Assembly: GCA_964450865.1 (NCBI GenBank)
Contig: CAYVHB010000012.1
Location: forward strand, 1 to 64,000
DNA length: 64,000 nt
Direction of reading: 5' to 3'
From: CAYVHB01 sp964450865
GTDB lineage: Bacteria; Bacillota; Clostridia; Saccharofermentanales; UBA5734
Shown: positions 8,421 through 19,699 of the stretch, piece by piece
How the letters are laid out: each line of letters opens with the position of its first letter
Position numbering within the stretch: the stretch's first letter is position 1
Program-made: the position numbers and the translations under genes
Notes under the pieces: model-generated
The model's input: the letters and a program-made list of their open reading frames with translations, nothing else
The model's database searches: none
What the model was told of the DNA's origin: nothing

Positions 8421-10261
8421 GACGATCGCAGCAACCCCCACCGTCCGGGCCGGCTCAGAGGCCAGCCCTGGCCGCTGGCTGGCGTCTGTGGTCTGTGGTC
8501 CGCACACACCGACGCCTGCTGGCCTGGATTATAACCATGGCCCTGACTGGCAACCTGCTGGCTCTGCTGGGACCTTGGCTCAATGGGTTGGCAATCGACC
8601 AGATGCCGGGTCCCGATCAGGTCCTCTGGCGCCCGTTAATCGGACTTCTGCTGGTTCTGGCGACTGTCTATCTGCTCAGCAGTTTCAGTCAATGGCTGCT
8701 GGCGCGTTTAACCAGCCGCCTGACGACGACCGTCATCCATGATTTGCGTCAGGCTGTCAACGCCCGCCTGACTGAGCTGCCCTTGCGCTTTCTGGACAAT
8801 CATGCCCACGGTGATCTGGCCAGCCGGATGAATCAGGACATGGAAGCTGTCGGTGATGGCCTCGTAACTGGCCTGGCTCAGCTCTTTGGTGGTCTCCTGA
8901 CCCTGATTGGCTCGGTCATCCTGATGATCCGGCTCAATGCCTGGATCGCGCTGGTGATCGTAGTCCTGACGCCGGTATCTTTTCGCCTGGCCGCGCTCAT
9001 TGCCAGCCGCTCCCAGAGGATGTTCCGCTGCCAATCCCGGACGACCGGTGAGCTGACTGCCTATGCCAGCGAAATAATCAGCAATCTGGCCCTGATCCAG
9101 GCCTTCCGTCACGAACAGGCCAGCACCAGCCATCTGGAGGCCCTGAATCAGAAACTATACAGGGAGGGGCAGAAGGCTCAGTTCTACTCATCCCTGACCA
9201 ATCCCACGACCCGGCTTGTCAATAACCTGGCTTATCTGCTGGTCGCTGTCGTCGCCAGTCTGCTGGCCGTGGCCGGACACCTTTCGGTGGGTATTATCGC
9301 CAGCTTCCTTGGCTATGCCGCCGCTTTTGCCAGGCCAATCAACGACATCACCAGTGTGACGACCCAGCTGCAGGCTGCCCTGGCCAGCGCCAGCCGGGTC
9401 TTTACCCTGCTCGACCAGCCGCCGGAGCCAGTTGATCTGCCGGGGACTTTGGAATTACAGGTGACGACCGGCGCAGTTGAATTCCGCCGGGTCGACTTTG
9501 CCTATAATCCGGCCCAACCACTGATCCACCAGCTGGATCTGCTGGTTGAAGCGGGCAGCCTGGTGGCGATTGTCGGACCAACCGGGGCCGGCAAAACGAC
9601 GCTGGTCAATTTGCTGCTGCGTTTTTATGAACTGAATGCTGGCCAGATCCTGATCGACGGCCAGGACATTGCCACCGTCAGCCGGGTCAGCCTGCGCCGG
9701 GCTTTTGGCATGGTTTTGCAGGACACCTGGCTTTTTACTGGTACGATTCGGGAAAATTTACTGCTGGCCCGTCCGGCAGCGACGCAGGACGAGATTGAGC
9801 AGGCAACTCGCGCGGCCCGGGCCGATCGCTTCATCCGGCGTTTGCCGCAAGGCTATGACACGGTCATTGGCCCGCAGACCGACCAGCTGTCGGCCGGCCA
9901 GCGCCAGTTGCTGACCATTGCCCGGGCCCTGCTGGCTGATCCGCCCTTCCTGATCCTGGACGAGGCGACTTCCAGCGTTGACACACGGACGGAGATCCAG
10001 ATCCAGCGGGCCTTCCGGACCTTGCTGCGCGGCCGGACCAGCTTCGTCATCGCCCACCGCCTGTCGACGATCCGGGAGGCTGACCAGATCCTGGTTCTGG
10101 CGCACGGCCAGATTGTCGAACGGGGCTGCCACACCGATCTGCTGGCCGCCGGCGGATATTATGCCCGGCTGTATGCCAGCCAGTTTGCTGGCCAGGATAT
10201 TGATTATGTTGAACATACAAAGCTTGATGGCATGGCGGGAAGCCGGGAGAAACAGGCATGA
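8417..10261 (+). CDS. ABC exporter half-transporter with intact catalytic Glu
   Basis: A 614-residue partner of the upstream half-transporter. It has an exporter TMD (about 35-320), Walker A GPTGAGKT, Walker B FLILDEATSSVD with the catalytic Glu, and the switch His in FVIAHRLSTI. Its signature is LSAGQ rather than LSGGQ. In heterodimeric exporters the signature that faces the degenerate site is commonly altered, so the two proteins together would give one active and one inactive ATP site. The final ATGA overlaps the start of the secreted alkylsulfatase-like gene. The substrate is unknown; the coupled secreted protein is the best clue. Confidence 0.9.
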   Translation: MRRSQQPPPSGPAQRPALAAGWRLWSVVRTHRRLLAWIITMALTGNLLALLGPWLNGLAIDQMPGPDQVLWRPLIGLLLVLATVYLLSSFSQWLLARLTSRLTTTVIHDLRQAVNARLTELPLRFLDNHAHGDLASRMNQDMEAVGDGLVTGLAQLFGGLLTLIGSVILMIRLNAWIALVIVVLTPVSFRLAALIASRSQRMFRCQSRTTGELTAYASEIISNLALIQAFRHEQASTSHLEALNQKLYREGQKAQFYSSLTNPTTRLVNNLAYLLVAVVASLLAVAGHLSVGIIASFLGYAAAFARPINDITSVTTQLQAALASASRVFTLLDQPPEPVDLPGTLELQVTTGAVEFRRVDFAYNPAQPLIHQLDLLVEAGSLVAIVGPTGAGKTTLVNLLLRFYELNAGQILIDGQDIATVSRVSLRRAFGMVLQDTWLFTGTIRENLLLARPAATQDEIEQATRAARADRFIRRLPQGYDTVIGPQTDQLSAGQRQLLTIARALLADPPFLILDEATSSVDTRTEIQIQRAFRTLLRGRTSFVIAHRLSTIREADQILVLAHGQIVERGCHTDLLAAGGYYARLYASQFAGQDIDYVEHTKLDGMAGSREKQA

Positions 10262-12561
10262 AAAAGACACTGTTACTGATTTTTGTTGTGATCGCAGCCA
10301 TCTCGCTCCAGGGTAGCGTGTTTGCCGCATCCGGATCCGCCACTTCGGGTCTTTTGACCGGCAATCCAGTAACGATCAGCAGCGTGCCGGTGATTGAGGG
10401 CGGCCTGTTCCTGGACAAGGATACATCATCTTCAGCTACGGCCAGTGATGAAACATTGCAGCATGCGGTTTATCCGGAGCAGATTGACGGCTATTTCTGG
10501 CGCGACCCGCAATACCAGAACCGGCTGGCCGAACACTCGGAGAACCACTTCACAGGCCAGGCTTTGCAGACGTATGCTTCGGCCAATGTGAACATCTGGG
10601 TTTATAATGCCCGGGGGTTGGTCAATGTGGTTGCGATCGTGATCGGGGATCAGTATATCCTGGTCGGAACCGGAGGTTCCGATGCCGGGGCAACGGCAGC
10701 CAGAGCCGCCCTGGCCAGTGCGATTGCGGGCTTTGATACCTTGACATTAAATGCGATCATGATCCCGGATGATGATCCAAGAACAATAATGGGCGGCCTG
10801 GTCTGGACAAATGGTGATACTGGCATTCCAGTTTATATCCATCCCAACTGGACCGTTGTCAAGAATCTGAGATCGCAGGTAACGGCAGCCAACCATAGCC
10901 GGACCTTGAGCATGGAAGGCAATGGTGTCGCCTGGGGCCCGGACGGTTTCCTGGGGGCCGGCACGATCTTCCAGGGCGAAGACAGTCCTGCCGAGGAGAC
11001 AATCAAGCCCAATGCAGTCATATCAGCTACTTCAACCACCTCGATTAATGTCAATGGCGTGAGTATCTTTCTGCTTCCGCAGGGCATTGAGTCCAGTTTC
11101 CTGATTTATCTGCCCGCGCAGAAACAAATCATTGCTGGCCAGCCCTTTGGAAATTACCTGCCCAATGTTGCACCGCTCAATTTCGCCGCTTTATCAACGT
11201 ACAAGACTATCATGGCCATGAACACGATGCTTGCCCTGAACGCCACAAATCTGATGTATCTCTCCGGCTATCCCGTGATCGGTTCAGCCAACGTGACCGC
11301 GGTTCTCCAGGGGCAAAGAGATGCCCTGAGTTATATCCACCTTGAAACCGTCAGCCGGCTCAATGCTGGTGAGGACGCGGACACCATCGCCGCGACCCTG
11401 GAGCTTCCGGAAGACCTGCGTGACATGGCATGGAACCAGCCCTTTGCATCCTCGGTTGCATCAATCGTCCAATCGGTCTGTACGTCGTATCTGGGTGCCT
11501 TTGCTGGCCAGGCGACCAGTCTGACTGCGCTGGCGGCTAACCAGCGGGCTGCCTTCCTGCTTGACCTGATCGGCAGTGAAAGCCAGGCCCTGGCTAAAGC
11601 CCGGGCTTACCAGACCGCCAATGATGAGGCCCACGTACAGATGGCACTCGAGATTTCAGATGCCCTGATGCAAGTTAATCCGACTGAAGAAGCCCGCCAG
11701 CTTTATATCATTTGCCTGAAGAAACTGGCTTATATGCAGACCAGCGCCCAGGTTCGCAATTATTACCTGGCCGAGGTTGCGGCAGCCGAGGCACTGGCCG
11801 TCAACCCGGGTGATACTATCGCGCCGACATCTGTTTCAGATCTGGCGGCTTCCAGCATCACGGCGACCAGCCTGACCCTCGGCTGGACCGCGGCAACCGA
11901 CAATGTGGCTGTTACAGGCTATGATATCTATTACGGATCCCGGCTGCTGGCCTCGACTGGCGGCGAAACCAGTTTCGATGTCACCGGCCTGACCGAATAT
12001 ACGCCTTATCAATTTATGGTCCAGGCCAGGGATGCCGCCGGCAATCTATCGGCCGCCGGCAATGTCCTGACAGTTCGCACCTGTGATGTGACGGCACCGG
12101 TTATAACGCTCAATGGCAGTAATCCGGTCACCATCCGGACCAGAACGTCCTATATCGATGCCGGGGCGACGGCCCTGGATGCCGTGGATGGTATGGTTCC
12201 CGTCACTACGGATGCCAGCGCTGTCAATCCTTGCGTTGAAGGTACTTACACGGTCCAGTATACCGCGGTCGACCAGTCCGGTAATGTGGCGAGGGCAACC
12301 CGGACGGTTATTGTCGGCGATCATGTGCCGCCGGTTATTACGCTGAAAGGTGATAATCCGTTAACCGTTGTCCTTGGCAGCCGATATATCGATGCCGGGG
12401 CGACGGCCCTGGATGCCGTGGACGGCGTCGTGAAAGTTGTCATCAACGATAAAAAAGTGAATACAGCCCGGGTGGGTCAATTTACGGTTGTGTATACTGC
12501 CAAAGACAAATCCGGTAATGTTGCGACAGCAACGCGTGTTGTTCATGTGGTAGCCGGCTAG
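10258..12561 (+). CDS. Secreted alkylsulfatase-like protein lacking metal ligands, with FN3 and DUF5011 domains
   Basis: A 767-residue protein with a signal peptide (1-23, cut after VFA). Residues about 95-345 resemble the metallo-beta-lactamase part of SdsA1/BDS1 alkylsulfatases, and about 350-510 resemble their dimerisation domain (RLNAGEDADTIAATLELP, SYLGAFAGQ). A fibronectin III domain (about 520-610) and two DUF5011 Ig-like domains (about 612-690 and 690-767) follow. The zinc motif HxHxDH is replaced by IPDDDPRTIMGG (about 168-179), and the later Glu and His ligand regions also differ, so sulfatase activity is not expected. The start overlaps the ABC gene by ATGA. A binding or scaffold role at the cell surface is inferred. 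Confidence 0.75.
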   Translation: MKKTLLLIFVVIAAISLQGSVFAASGSATSGLLTGNPVTISSVPVIEGGLFLDKDTSSSATASDETLQHAVYPEQIDGYFWRDPQYQNRLAEHSENHFTGQALQTYASANVNIWVYNARGLVNVVAIVIGDQYILVGTGGSDAGATAARAALASAIAGFDTLTLNAIMIPDDDPRTIMGGLVWTNGDTGIPVYIHPNWTVVKNLRSQVTAANHSRTLSMEGNGVAWGPDGFLGAGTIFQGEDSPAEETIKPNAVISATSTTSINVNGVSIFLLPQGIESSFLIYLPAQKQIIAGQPFGNYLPNVAPLNFAALSTYKTIMAMNTMLALNATNLMYLSGYPVIGSANVTAVLQGQRDALSYIHLETVSRLNAGEDADTIAATLELPEDLRDMAWNQPFASSVASIVQSVCTSYLGAFAGQATSLTALAANQRAAFLLDLIGSESQALAKARAYQTANDEAHVQMALEISDALMQVNPTEEARQLYIICLKKLAYMQTSAQVRNYYLAEVAAAEALAVNPGDTIAPTSVSDLAASSITATSLTLGWTAATDNVAVTGYDIYYGSRLLASTGGETSFDVTGLTEYTPYQFMVQARDAAGNLSAAGNVLTVRTCDVTAPVITLNGSNPVTIRTRTSYIDAGATALDAVDGMVPVTTDASAVNPCVEGTYTVQYTAVDQSGNVARATRTVIVGDHVPPVITLKGDNPLTVVLGSRYIDAGATALDAVDGVVKVVINDKKVNTARVGQFTVVYTAKDKSGNVATATRVVHVVAG

Positions 12562-12630
12562 ACCAGACTGAACCCGGATCGATCAGATTCATGCGCTGGC
12601 ATGAAGCGGATTGTTCATAATCGGGTGGCG

Positions 12631-12700
12631 CGGGTGGTCATTTTTGCGTGATTCCTGAGAAGCCGGGACCGGGTGGTTGACTTTTACGGGTGATTCAGGT
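12631..12700. repeat. Two copies of a GGGTGGTCA-type imperfect repeat
   Basis: Copies start at 12631 and 12670 (CGGGTGGT, T-rich middle, TGATTC) with a partial third at 12621. The pattern recalls the multiple transposase-binding repeats at ends of IS21-family elements, but no transposase gene is nearby. It may be a relic or a promoter-proximal duplication upstream of galM. Confidence 0.45.
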
Positions 12701-12795
12701 TTGCTATATATATTGAATCTTGGCGGTATGAATGGTAACGTCAGGTACAGGATACGGCTACAGGATTGCTACCAAGAAATGAATGGGGGTTTATT

Positions 12796-13854
12796 ATGAG
12801 CGTTCAAGTCCTGCCTTTTGGCCAGACTCCGACGGGTCAGGCTATCCAGAAATTTGTTCTTGAGAATAGCAATAAAATGCGCTGCAGCCTGATCAGTTAT
12901 GGCGGCGCGATCCAGGAGCTCTGGGTGGCTGACCGGGAGGGCATCCTGGCCGATGTCGTGCTCGGTTATGATGACATGGATGGCTACCTGAGCAAAACAA
13001 ATCCGCACCATGGGGCTCTGATTGGCCGGCATGGCAATCGGATTGAGGATGCGTCTTTCACGTTGAATGGCAAGACCTATCAGCTGGCGCGCAATAACGG
13101 CCGCAATCATCTGCACGGTGGCCCGGGCGGCTTTGATCACGTGGTCTGGCAGGGCGAAGTCCTGGTTGAAGATCCCGAGCCGTCCGTCCGTTTTACTTAT
13201 TTCAGTCCGGACGGGGAAGAGGGTTATCCGGGCAATCTGCAGTGCTCTGTGGTGTATACGCTGACGCGTGACAATGCCTTGCGGATTGATTATGACGCGG
13301 TGGCTGACCAGGATACGGTGATCAATCTGACCAATCATGCCTATTTCAATCTGGCCGGTCATGGCCAGGGTTCCATTCTGGGTCACGTGCTGCAGATTGA
13401 CGCCGATCATTTTACCGTTATCAATGATGAATGCCTGCCGGATGGGCAGATCGCGGCGGTGGCCGGGACGGCGCTGGATTTCCGCAATCCGAAGCCGATT
13501 GGCCGTGACATAGGCGCTGACGAAGTCCAGATTCATAATGGCAATGGCTATGATCACAATTTTGTCCTGCGTTCGCTGACCCGCGGGCTTAAGTCCTGTG
13601 CAATGGTGCGCGAACCGTCTTGTGGCCGGGTGATGACGGTAGCCACGACCCTGCCGGGCGTGCAGCTGTATACGGGCAATGCCATGAGGCCGGATACCGG
13701 CAAGGGTGGTGCTTCCTATAGCCAGCATGGCGCTTTATGTCTGGAGACGCAGTTTTTCCCGAATTCTCTGCGCCATTCGCATTTCCCCAGTCCGGTTTTC
13801 CGGGCCGGTGAGCATTTCCGGCATACGACTGTTTATCGCTTCAGCGCTGAGTAG
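12796..13854 (+). CDS. galM: Aldose 1-epimerase
   Basis: A 352-residue galactose mutarotase, which interconverts alpha and beta anomers of aldoses in the cytoplasm. Family landmarks visible are GRHGNRI, NHLHGG with the first catalytic-site His, NLTNHAYFNLAG with the second His, and ETQFFPNSLRH with the C-terminal catalytic Glu. The ATG at 12796 follows GGGGGT at 12785-12790 and matches family length; an upstream in-frame start at 12766 has no such signal. It is a single gene ending in a long hairpin, convergent with the alcohol dehydrogenase gene. Confidence 0.92.
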   Translation: MSVQVLPFGQTPTGQAIQKFVLENSNKMRCSLISYGGAIQELWVADREGILADVVLGYDDMDGYLSKTNPHHGALIGRHGNRIEDASFTLNGKTYQLARNNGRNHLHGGPGGFDHVVWQGEVLVEDPEPSVRFTYFSPDGEEGYPGNLQCSVVYTLTRDNALRIDYDAVADQDTVINLTNHAYFNLAGHGQGSILGHVLQIDADHFTVINDECLPDGQIAAVAGTALDFRNPKPIGRDIGADEVQIHNGNGYDHNFVLRSLTRGLKSCAMVREPSCGRVMTVATTLPGVQLYTGNAMRPDTGKGGASYSQHGALCLETQFFPNSLRHSHFPSPVFRAGEHFRHTTVYRFSAE

Positions 13855-13879
13855 GACAGAGATAAGCTCGGAAAATACT

Positions 13880-13971
13880 GCCCGGTCGGGGCCGCGCACT
13901 TCGCTCGAACAAGATCGCTGTCGCGATCAACTCGCTCGGGTGCATCGGTCCCGAACCGGGCTTTTGCGTTT
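13880..13971 (+). terminator. Long elaborated hairpin after galM
   Basis: An 11/12-nt outer stem (13880-13890 with 13950-13961, one bulged A) is followed by TTTTGCGTTT. Inside, GATCGC-TGTC-GCGATC (about 13914-13929) forms a second perfect stem. It lies between convergent genes. Confidence 0.65.
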
Positions 13972-14023
13972 GTCCTCTGCCGGGAATGGGATATGTTTGT
14001 GGGGTGGTGCGGGGTTTATATTG

Positions 14024-15214
14024 CTAGAGGGTGCCGTTCCAGGCTATTTCATAAATTGCCAGGATGTCGTCGTCGTGGAGCGGGCCAAAGAAACCGCAGC
14101 TGCCGTCGGGGTTGCGTTTGGTGCGGCTGGTCAGGGTTGGCAGGTCGTCGTGGGGGACGCCGAGGGCTTGCAGGCTGGTTGGCAGTCCCCAGTCGGCGAA
14201 TGTCCGGGCCAGGCGCAAGACGCCAGCCCGGCCGGTTTCTTCGGGACTGGTGAAGTCCATCGGTACGCCCATGACTCGTACAGCCCACTGGGCGATGAGC
14301 ATGGTGTTTGCCGGTCGTGGCAGCAGGTAGGTGAGCCAGGCTGGATAAAGGACGGCCAGGCCGGCGCCATGGGCGGTGTCGTAGCCCCCGCTGAGTTCGT
14401 GCTCGAGGGCGTGGACGCTCCAGTCTTCCTGGCGGCCCATGCCCATCAGGCCGATGTGGGCCTGGGTCGAAGCCCAGAACAGGTTGGCCTGGGCGTCGTA
14501 GTCGGTCGGATCAGCCAGGGCGCGGGGGGCTTCGGCCAGTACGGTCTGCATAACGGCTTCGCAGAGCCGGTCTGTCAGGCTGACACCGGTTGTATGGGAG
14601 AAGTAGCGTTCCATGACGTGGGACAGGATGTCGGAGGCGCCGCAGGCGGTCTGATAGGGTGGCAGGGTGAAGGTCAGTTCTGGATTGATGATTGAGAAGT
14701 CCGGCCGGTTCAGGTCGCTGCGCAAGCCGCGCTTGAGCGGTTCGCTGCTGCGCTTGATGACGCTGCTGTTGGAGGCTTCGGAGCCGGTGGCGGGCAAGGT
14801 CATGATGGTGCCCAGGCCGAGCCGGTGATGTGGTTCGCGCTTGCGGACGTAAAAATCCCAGAAATCGCCGTTGTCGCAGGCGCCAATAGCGATGGCTTTG
14901 GCTGAATCGATGGCGCTGCCGCCACCGACGCCGAGCACAAAGTCGACGCCTTCGTTTTTGCACAGCGTGATGCCTTCATAAACCAGCGTATCAAGTGGAT
15001 TGGGCACGACGCCGCCGAGGGTTACATAGGGCAGGCCTGCCTGGCTGAGTGAAGCCAGGACACGTTCGAGCAGGCCGCTGCGGTTGACGGATCCGGATCC
15101 ATAGTGGACCAGGACTTTGGTCGCCCCATATTGACGGGCCAGCCGGCCGGCTTCTTTTTCTGTCTGGCGGCCGACGACCAGCCGGGTTGGACTGTAGTAT
15201 TCGAAGTTGAGCAT
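14024..15214 (-). CDS. Iron-containing alcohol dehydrogenase (butanol dehydrogenase-like)
   Basis: A 396-residue group III alcohol dehydrogenase, likely NAD(P)H-dependent and acting on aldehydes or primary alcohols during fermentation. The nucleotide-binding GVGGGSAIDSAKAIA and the metal-ligand segments CGASDILSHVMERY (Asp, His) and ALEHELSGGYDTAHGAG (two His) are present. The start is the ATG at 15214, 7 nt after CAGGAGGTG; the longer open frame upstream only overlaps glnS in another frame. It is the last gene of the minus-strand run gltX-glnS-adh, 28 nt after glnS, so it is probably cotranscribed. Confidence 0.9.
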   Translation of the reverse strand: MLNFEYYSPTRLVVGRQTEKEAGRLARQYGATKVLVHYGSGSVNRSGLLERVLASLSQAGLPYVTLGGVVPNPLDTLVYEGITLCKNEGVDFVLGVGGGSAIDSAKAIAIGACDNGDFWDFYVRKREPHHRLGLGTIMTLPATGSEASNSSVIKRSSEPLKRGLRSDLNRPDFSIINPELTFTLPPYQTACGASDILSHVMERYFSHTTGVSLTDRLCEAVMQTVLAEAPRALADPTDYDAQANLFWASTQAHIGLMGMGRQEDWSVHALEHELSGGYDTAHGAGLAVLYPAWLTYLLPRPANTMLIAQWAVRVMGVPMDFTSPEETGRAGVLRLARTFADWGLPTSLQALGVPHDDLPTLTSRTKRNPDGSCGFFGPLHDDDILAIYEIAWNGTL

Positions 15215-15242
15215 CGCAGGCACCTCCTGTTGCGGTTTATTG

Positions 15243-16946
<1,704 letters not shown>

Positions 16947-17021
16947 AGCGGGTGCCTCCTGGTACAATATAGTTATGGCCAGCCTGCAGACTGGCCGCCG
17001 GGGGTGTTGGTCCTGGACTGC

Positions 17022-18485
17022 TTATGTTGCAGCCAGTTGATCGGAGCCGGCCTGCAGGCGGGCCAGTGATTCGGCCCGGCCGAGGATCGTCAGGATTTCG
17101 ATGGCTCCGCCAGGGGTTACTTCCTGGCCGGAGGCGGCGATGCGGACTGGCCACATCACCTGGCCGTTTTTCAGGCCCAGCTGGCTGGCCAGGCCCAGCA
17201 GCGCGTCGTGGATTGCCTGGCGGTTCCAGTCCGGCAGGCTCTGCAGGCTGGCCAGGGCCAGCGGCAGGATGGTGGCTGCCAGTTCCGGTGTGGACTTGCT
17301 TTTTTTGTTGCTGAACAGAGCCGGGGCATAGTCCTGGCGTTCGGCGAGGAAGGCGATCATCGGCCCGACCTGGGTCAGGCGGGTGACTCGCGGCTGGAGG
17401 ATTTCGGCGAGCAGTTCGCTGTCATAGGGCTTGCCGGCGAAGGTGGCCTCCAGGGTCGGACGGATCAGGGCGAGGAACTGTTGCGCGGACAAGGTCCGGA
17501 TGTATTCGGCGTTGAACCAGGTCAGCTTGTCATAGTCGAAGACCGCGGGTGATTTGCTGATGCCGTCGATCCGGAAGACCTGGCACAGTTCATCGAGGCT
17601 GAAGACTTCCCGGTTGTCCTGCGGACACCAGCCAAGCAGGGCGATGTAATTGACGATGGCCGCCGGCAGGTAGCCCTCGGCGACCAGGTCGGTGAAGCTG
17701 GTGGCTCCATGGCGCTTGGAGAGTTTCTTGCCGTCTTTGCCAAGAATCAGCGGCAGGTGGACGTAAGTGGGTATCTCCCAGCCGAAAGCGCTGTAGAGCA
17801 AGTTGTACTTGGGCGTCGATGACAGGTATTCGGAACCGCGGACCACGTGGGTGATGCCCATGGTATGGTCATCGACAACATTGGCAAAGTTGTAAGTCGG
17901 ATAGCCGTCTGACTTGAGCAGGACCTGGTCCTCCAGCTCGCTGTTATCAACGGTTATTTCGCCGTAGACGGCATCGCTGAAGGTTGTTGTGCCGGTCAGC
18001 GGCATTTTCTGGCGAATGACAAACGGGGCGCCGGCTGCCAGGCGGGCGGCTGCCTCGGCGGCCGGCAGGTCCCGGCAGTGCCGGTCATAGCCACCGGCAA
18101 ACTGGCCGGCGGCTTCGGCAACCTGGCGGACAGACTCGAGGCGCTCTTTGGCACAGAAACAATAGTAGGCCTGGCCTTCGGCTACGAGCCGTTCGGCATA
18201 AGGCCGGTAAAGTCCGAGACGCTCGCTTTGGACGTATGGCCCGCATGGGCCGCCAATGTCCGGCCCCTCGTCATGACGCAGGCCGACCTGGTCAAGTGTT
18301 CTGTAAATGATTTCGACCGCTCCTTCGACCAGGCGCTCCTGGTCGGTATCTTCGATGCGCAAGATAAATGCACCGCCCAGCGAGCGGGCTATGAGGTATT
18401 CATAGAGGGCGGTCCGGAGGTTGCCGACATGCATCAGGCCGGTCGGGCTGGGGGCATAACGGGTTCGCACGGCTGACTGCGTCAT
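17022..18485 (-). CDS. gltX: Glutamyl-tRNA synthetase
   Basis: A 487-residue class I synthetase. Motifs: RYAPSPTGLMHVGNLRTALY (HIGH variant HVGN), RIEDTDQER, and the KMSKS loop GKDGKKLSKRHGA. The C-terminal helical anticodon-binding domain is complete, so this is a canonical bacterial GluRS. The ATG at 18485 is preceded by AAAGGGGAA. It is the first gene of the gltX-glnS-adh run and is divergent from the DUF5685 gene across a 112-bp gap. Confidence 0.95.
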   Translation of the reverse strand: MTQSAVRTRYAPSPTGLMHVGNLRTALYEYLIARSLGGAFILRIEDTDQERLVEGAVEIIYRTLDQVGLRHDEGPDIGGPCGPYVQSERLGLYRPYAERLVAEGQAYYCFCAKERLESVRQVAEAAGQFAGGYDRHCRDLPAAEAAARLAAGAPFVIRQKMPLTGTTTFSDAVYGEITVDNSELEDQVLLKSDGYPTYNFANVVDDHTMGITHVVRGSEYLSSTPKYNLLYSAFGWEIPTYVHLPLILGKDGKKLSKRHGATSFTDLVAEGYLPAAIVNYIALLGWCPQDNREVFSLDELCQVFRIDGISKSPAVFDYDKLTWFNAEYIRTLSAQQFLALIRPTLEATFAGKPYDSELLAEILQPRVTRLTQVGPMIAFLAERQDYAPALFSNKKSKSTPELAATILPLALASLQSLPDWNRQAIHDALLGLASQLGLKNGQVMWPVRIAASGQEVTPGGAIEILTILGRAESLARLQAGSDQLAAT

Positions 18486-18597
18486 GCTGGGAAATTCCCC
18501 TTTCTGATTTCTTCACATTCGTTTACAAAAACATGTCATTTTCTGAACGCATAATATGATACCATAAGGAAATACTTTTTTGTACCAAGGAGGACTC

Positions 18598-19443
18598 ATG
18601 TTCGGTTATGTCCGGCCCCATAAGCCGGAGTTGCTCGTCCGCGAGCTGTCTCGCTATCAGGCGGTCTACTGTGGCATCTGCAAGCAGATTGGCCACGATT
18701 ATGGCCAGTTGCCGCGTCTGGCGCTGGGCTATGATCTGACTTTGCTGGGTGTTTTGCTGCTGTCGCTGACTAAAGACCAGCCTGTCCAGACCATGGAGGG
18801 CTGCATCAGCAATCCGGTGAAGAAGCGCCCCGTCCTGCGGGGCAGCCCGGTCCTGGCGCTGTGTGCGGCGCTGACGGTCCTGCTGGCCTGGCACAAGGCA
18901 GCCGATAATGCCCAGGATGAGCATCCGGTCGCTGGCCGGACCGCCCAGGTGTTGCTGTATCGGGCTTATCGCAAGGCCGCGCGGCGTTACCCGCTTTACC
19001 GGCAGCTTATTGTCCGCCAGATGCAGGCCCTGGCCGGGCTGGAGTCCGGGCCGCCCGACCTGCAGGCTGCTGGTGTTTTTGGGCAACTTCTGCAGGATAT
19101 CATGCGCCAGGCTGCCCCCCTGGTTACGGCTGAGCAGGCCTTGCAGGAAGGACTGGCCCGCTTCGGATATCATCTCGGGCGATGGATCTATTGGCTGGAT
19201 GCGATTGACGACCGGGCTGACGACTGTAATAATAAAAGCTGGAATCCTTTCAGCAACATGACTGAATCCGACGCCCGGGAACGGGCTCAAGAGCTGCTGG
19301 CGGCGGAGGAACTGGCCATGGACCGGGTTGCGGCTTTATTGCCGTATGAGCGTGATGCCGGATTACTGGCCAATATCGTGACCCAGGGCTTGCCAGCCGC
19401 CCGGGAGACGATCCTGTCCGGCCAGAAGCTGCCACGTATCTGA
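18598..19443 (+). CDS. DUF5685 family protein
   Basis: A 281-residue protein beginning MFGYVRPHKPELLVRELSRYQAVYCGICKQIGHDYG, which is the N-terminal signature I associate with DUF5685 (first 20 residues and the CGIC pair are the most telling). It is otherwise alpha-helical with no membrane segment. The function is not known. AAGGAGG lies just upstream of the ATG at 18598. The J-domain gene follows after 256 bp; the two are neighbours in other Clostridia as far as I recall, which suggests a shared pathway. Confidence 0.75.
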   Translation: MFGYVRPHKPELLVRELSRYQAVYCGICKQIGHDYGQLPRLALGYDLTLLGVLLLSLTKDQPVQTMEGCISNPVKKRPVLRGSPVLALCAALTVLLAWHKAADNAQDEHPVAGRTAQVLLYRAYRKAARRYPLYRQLIVRQMQALAGLESGPPDLQAAGVFGQLLQDIMRQAAPLVTAEQALQEGLARFGYHLGRWIYWLDAIDDRADDCNNKSWNPFSNMTESDARERAQELLAAEELAMDRVAALLPYERDAGLLANIVTQGLPAARETILSGQKLPRI

Positions 19444-19699
19444 TCAGGTTTCCATCAGTCGCAGGATCCTGTTCCGGTCGCGGCCCGGATAGCCTGACGT
19501 TAATCCCGGCCGTTAGCGGACTGATAATGGAATTGGCATCAAATGGCTTAATCTCGCCTTGAACCCGTACAGGACCGGTATGATCGGGTCTGGTAAGGAC
19601 TGGTATAGAACAGGTTTCAGCATGCTTGTCTAATCAGCGTATAATCAAGAATCCGGCGATTGGCCAGGTACTGGCCATCAAGAAAGAAGGAACGTTCCC

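Noticed and set aside
13706..14695. A plus-strand frame running from galM into the alcohol dehydrogenase gene
   Set aside because: It crosses a terminator and lies antisense to a gene with full catalytic motifs.
18486..18597. T-box leader for gltX
   Set aside because: The 112-bp gap is too short and contains no T-box sequence.
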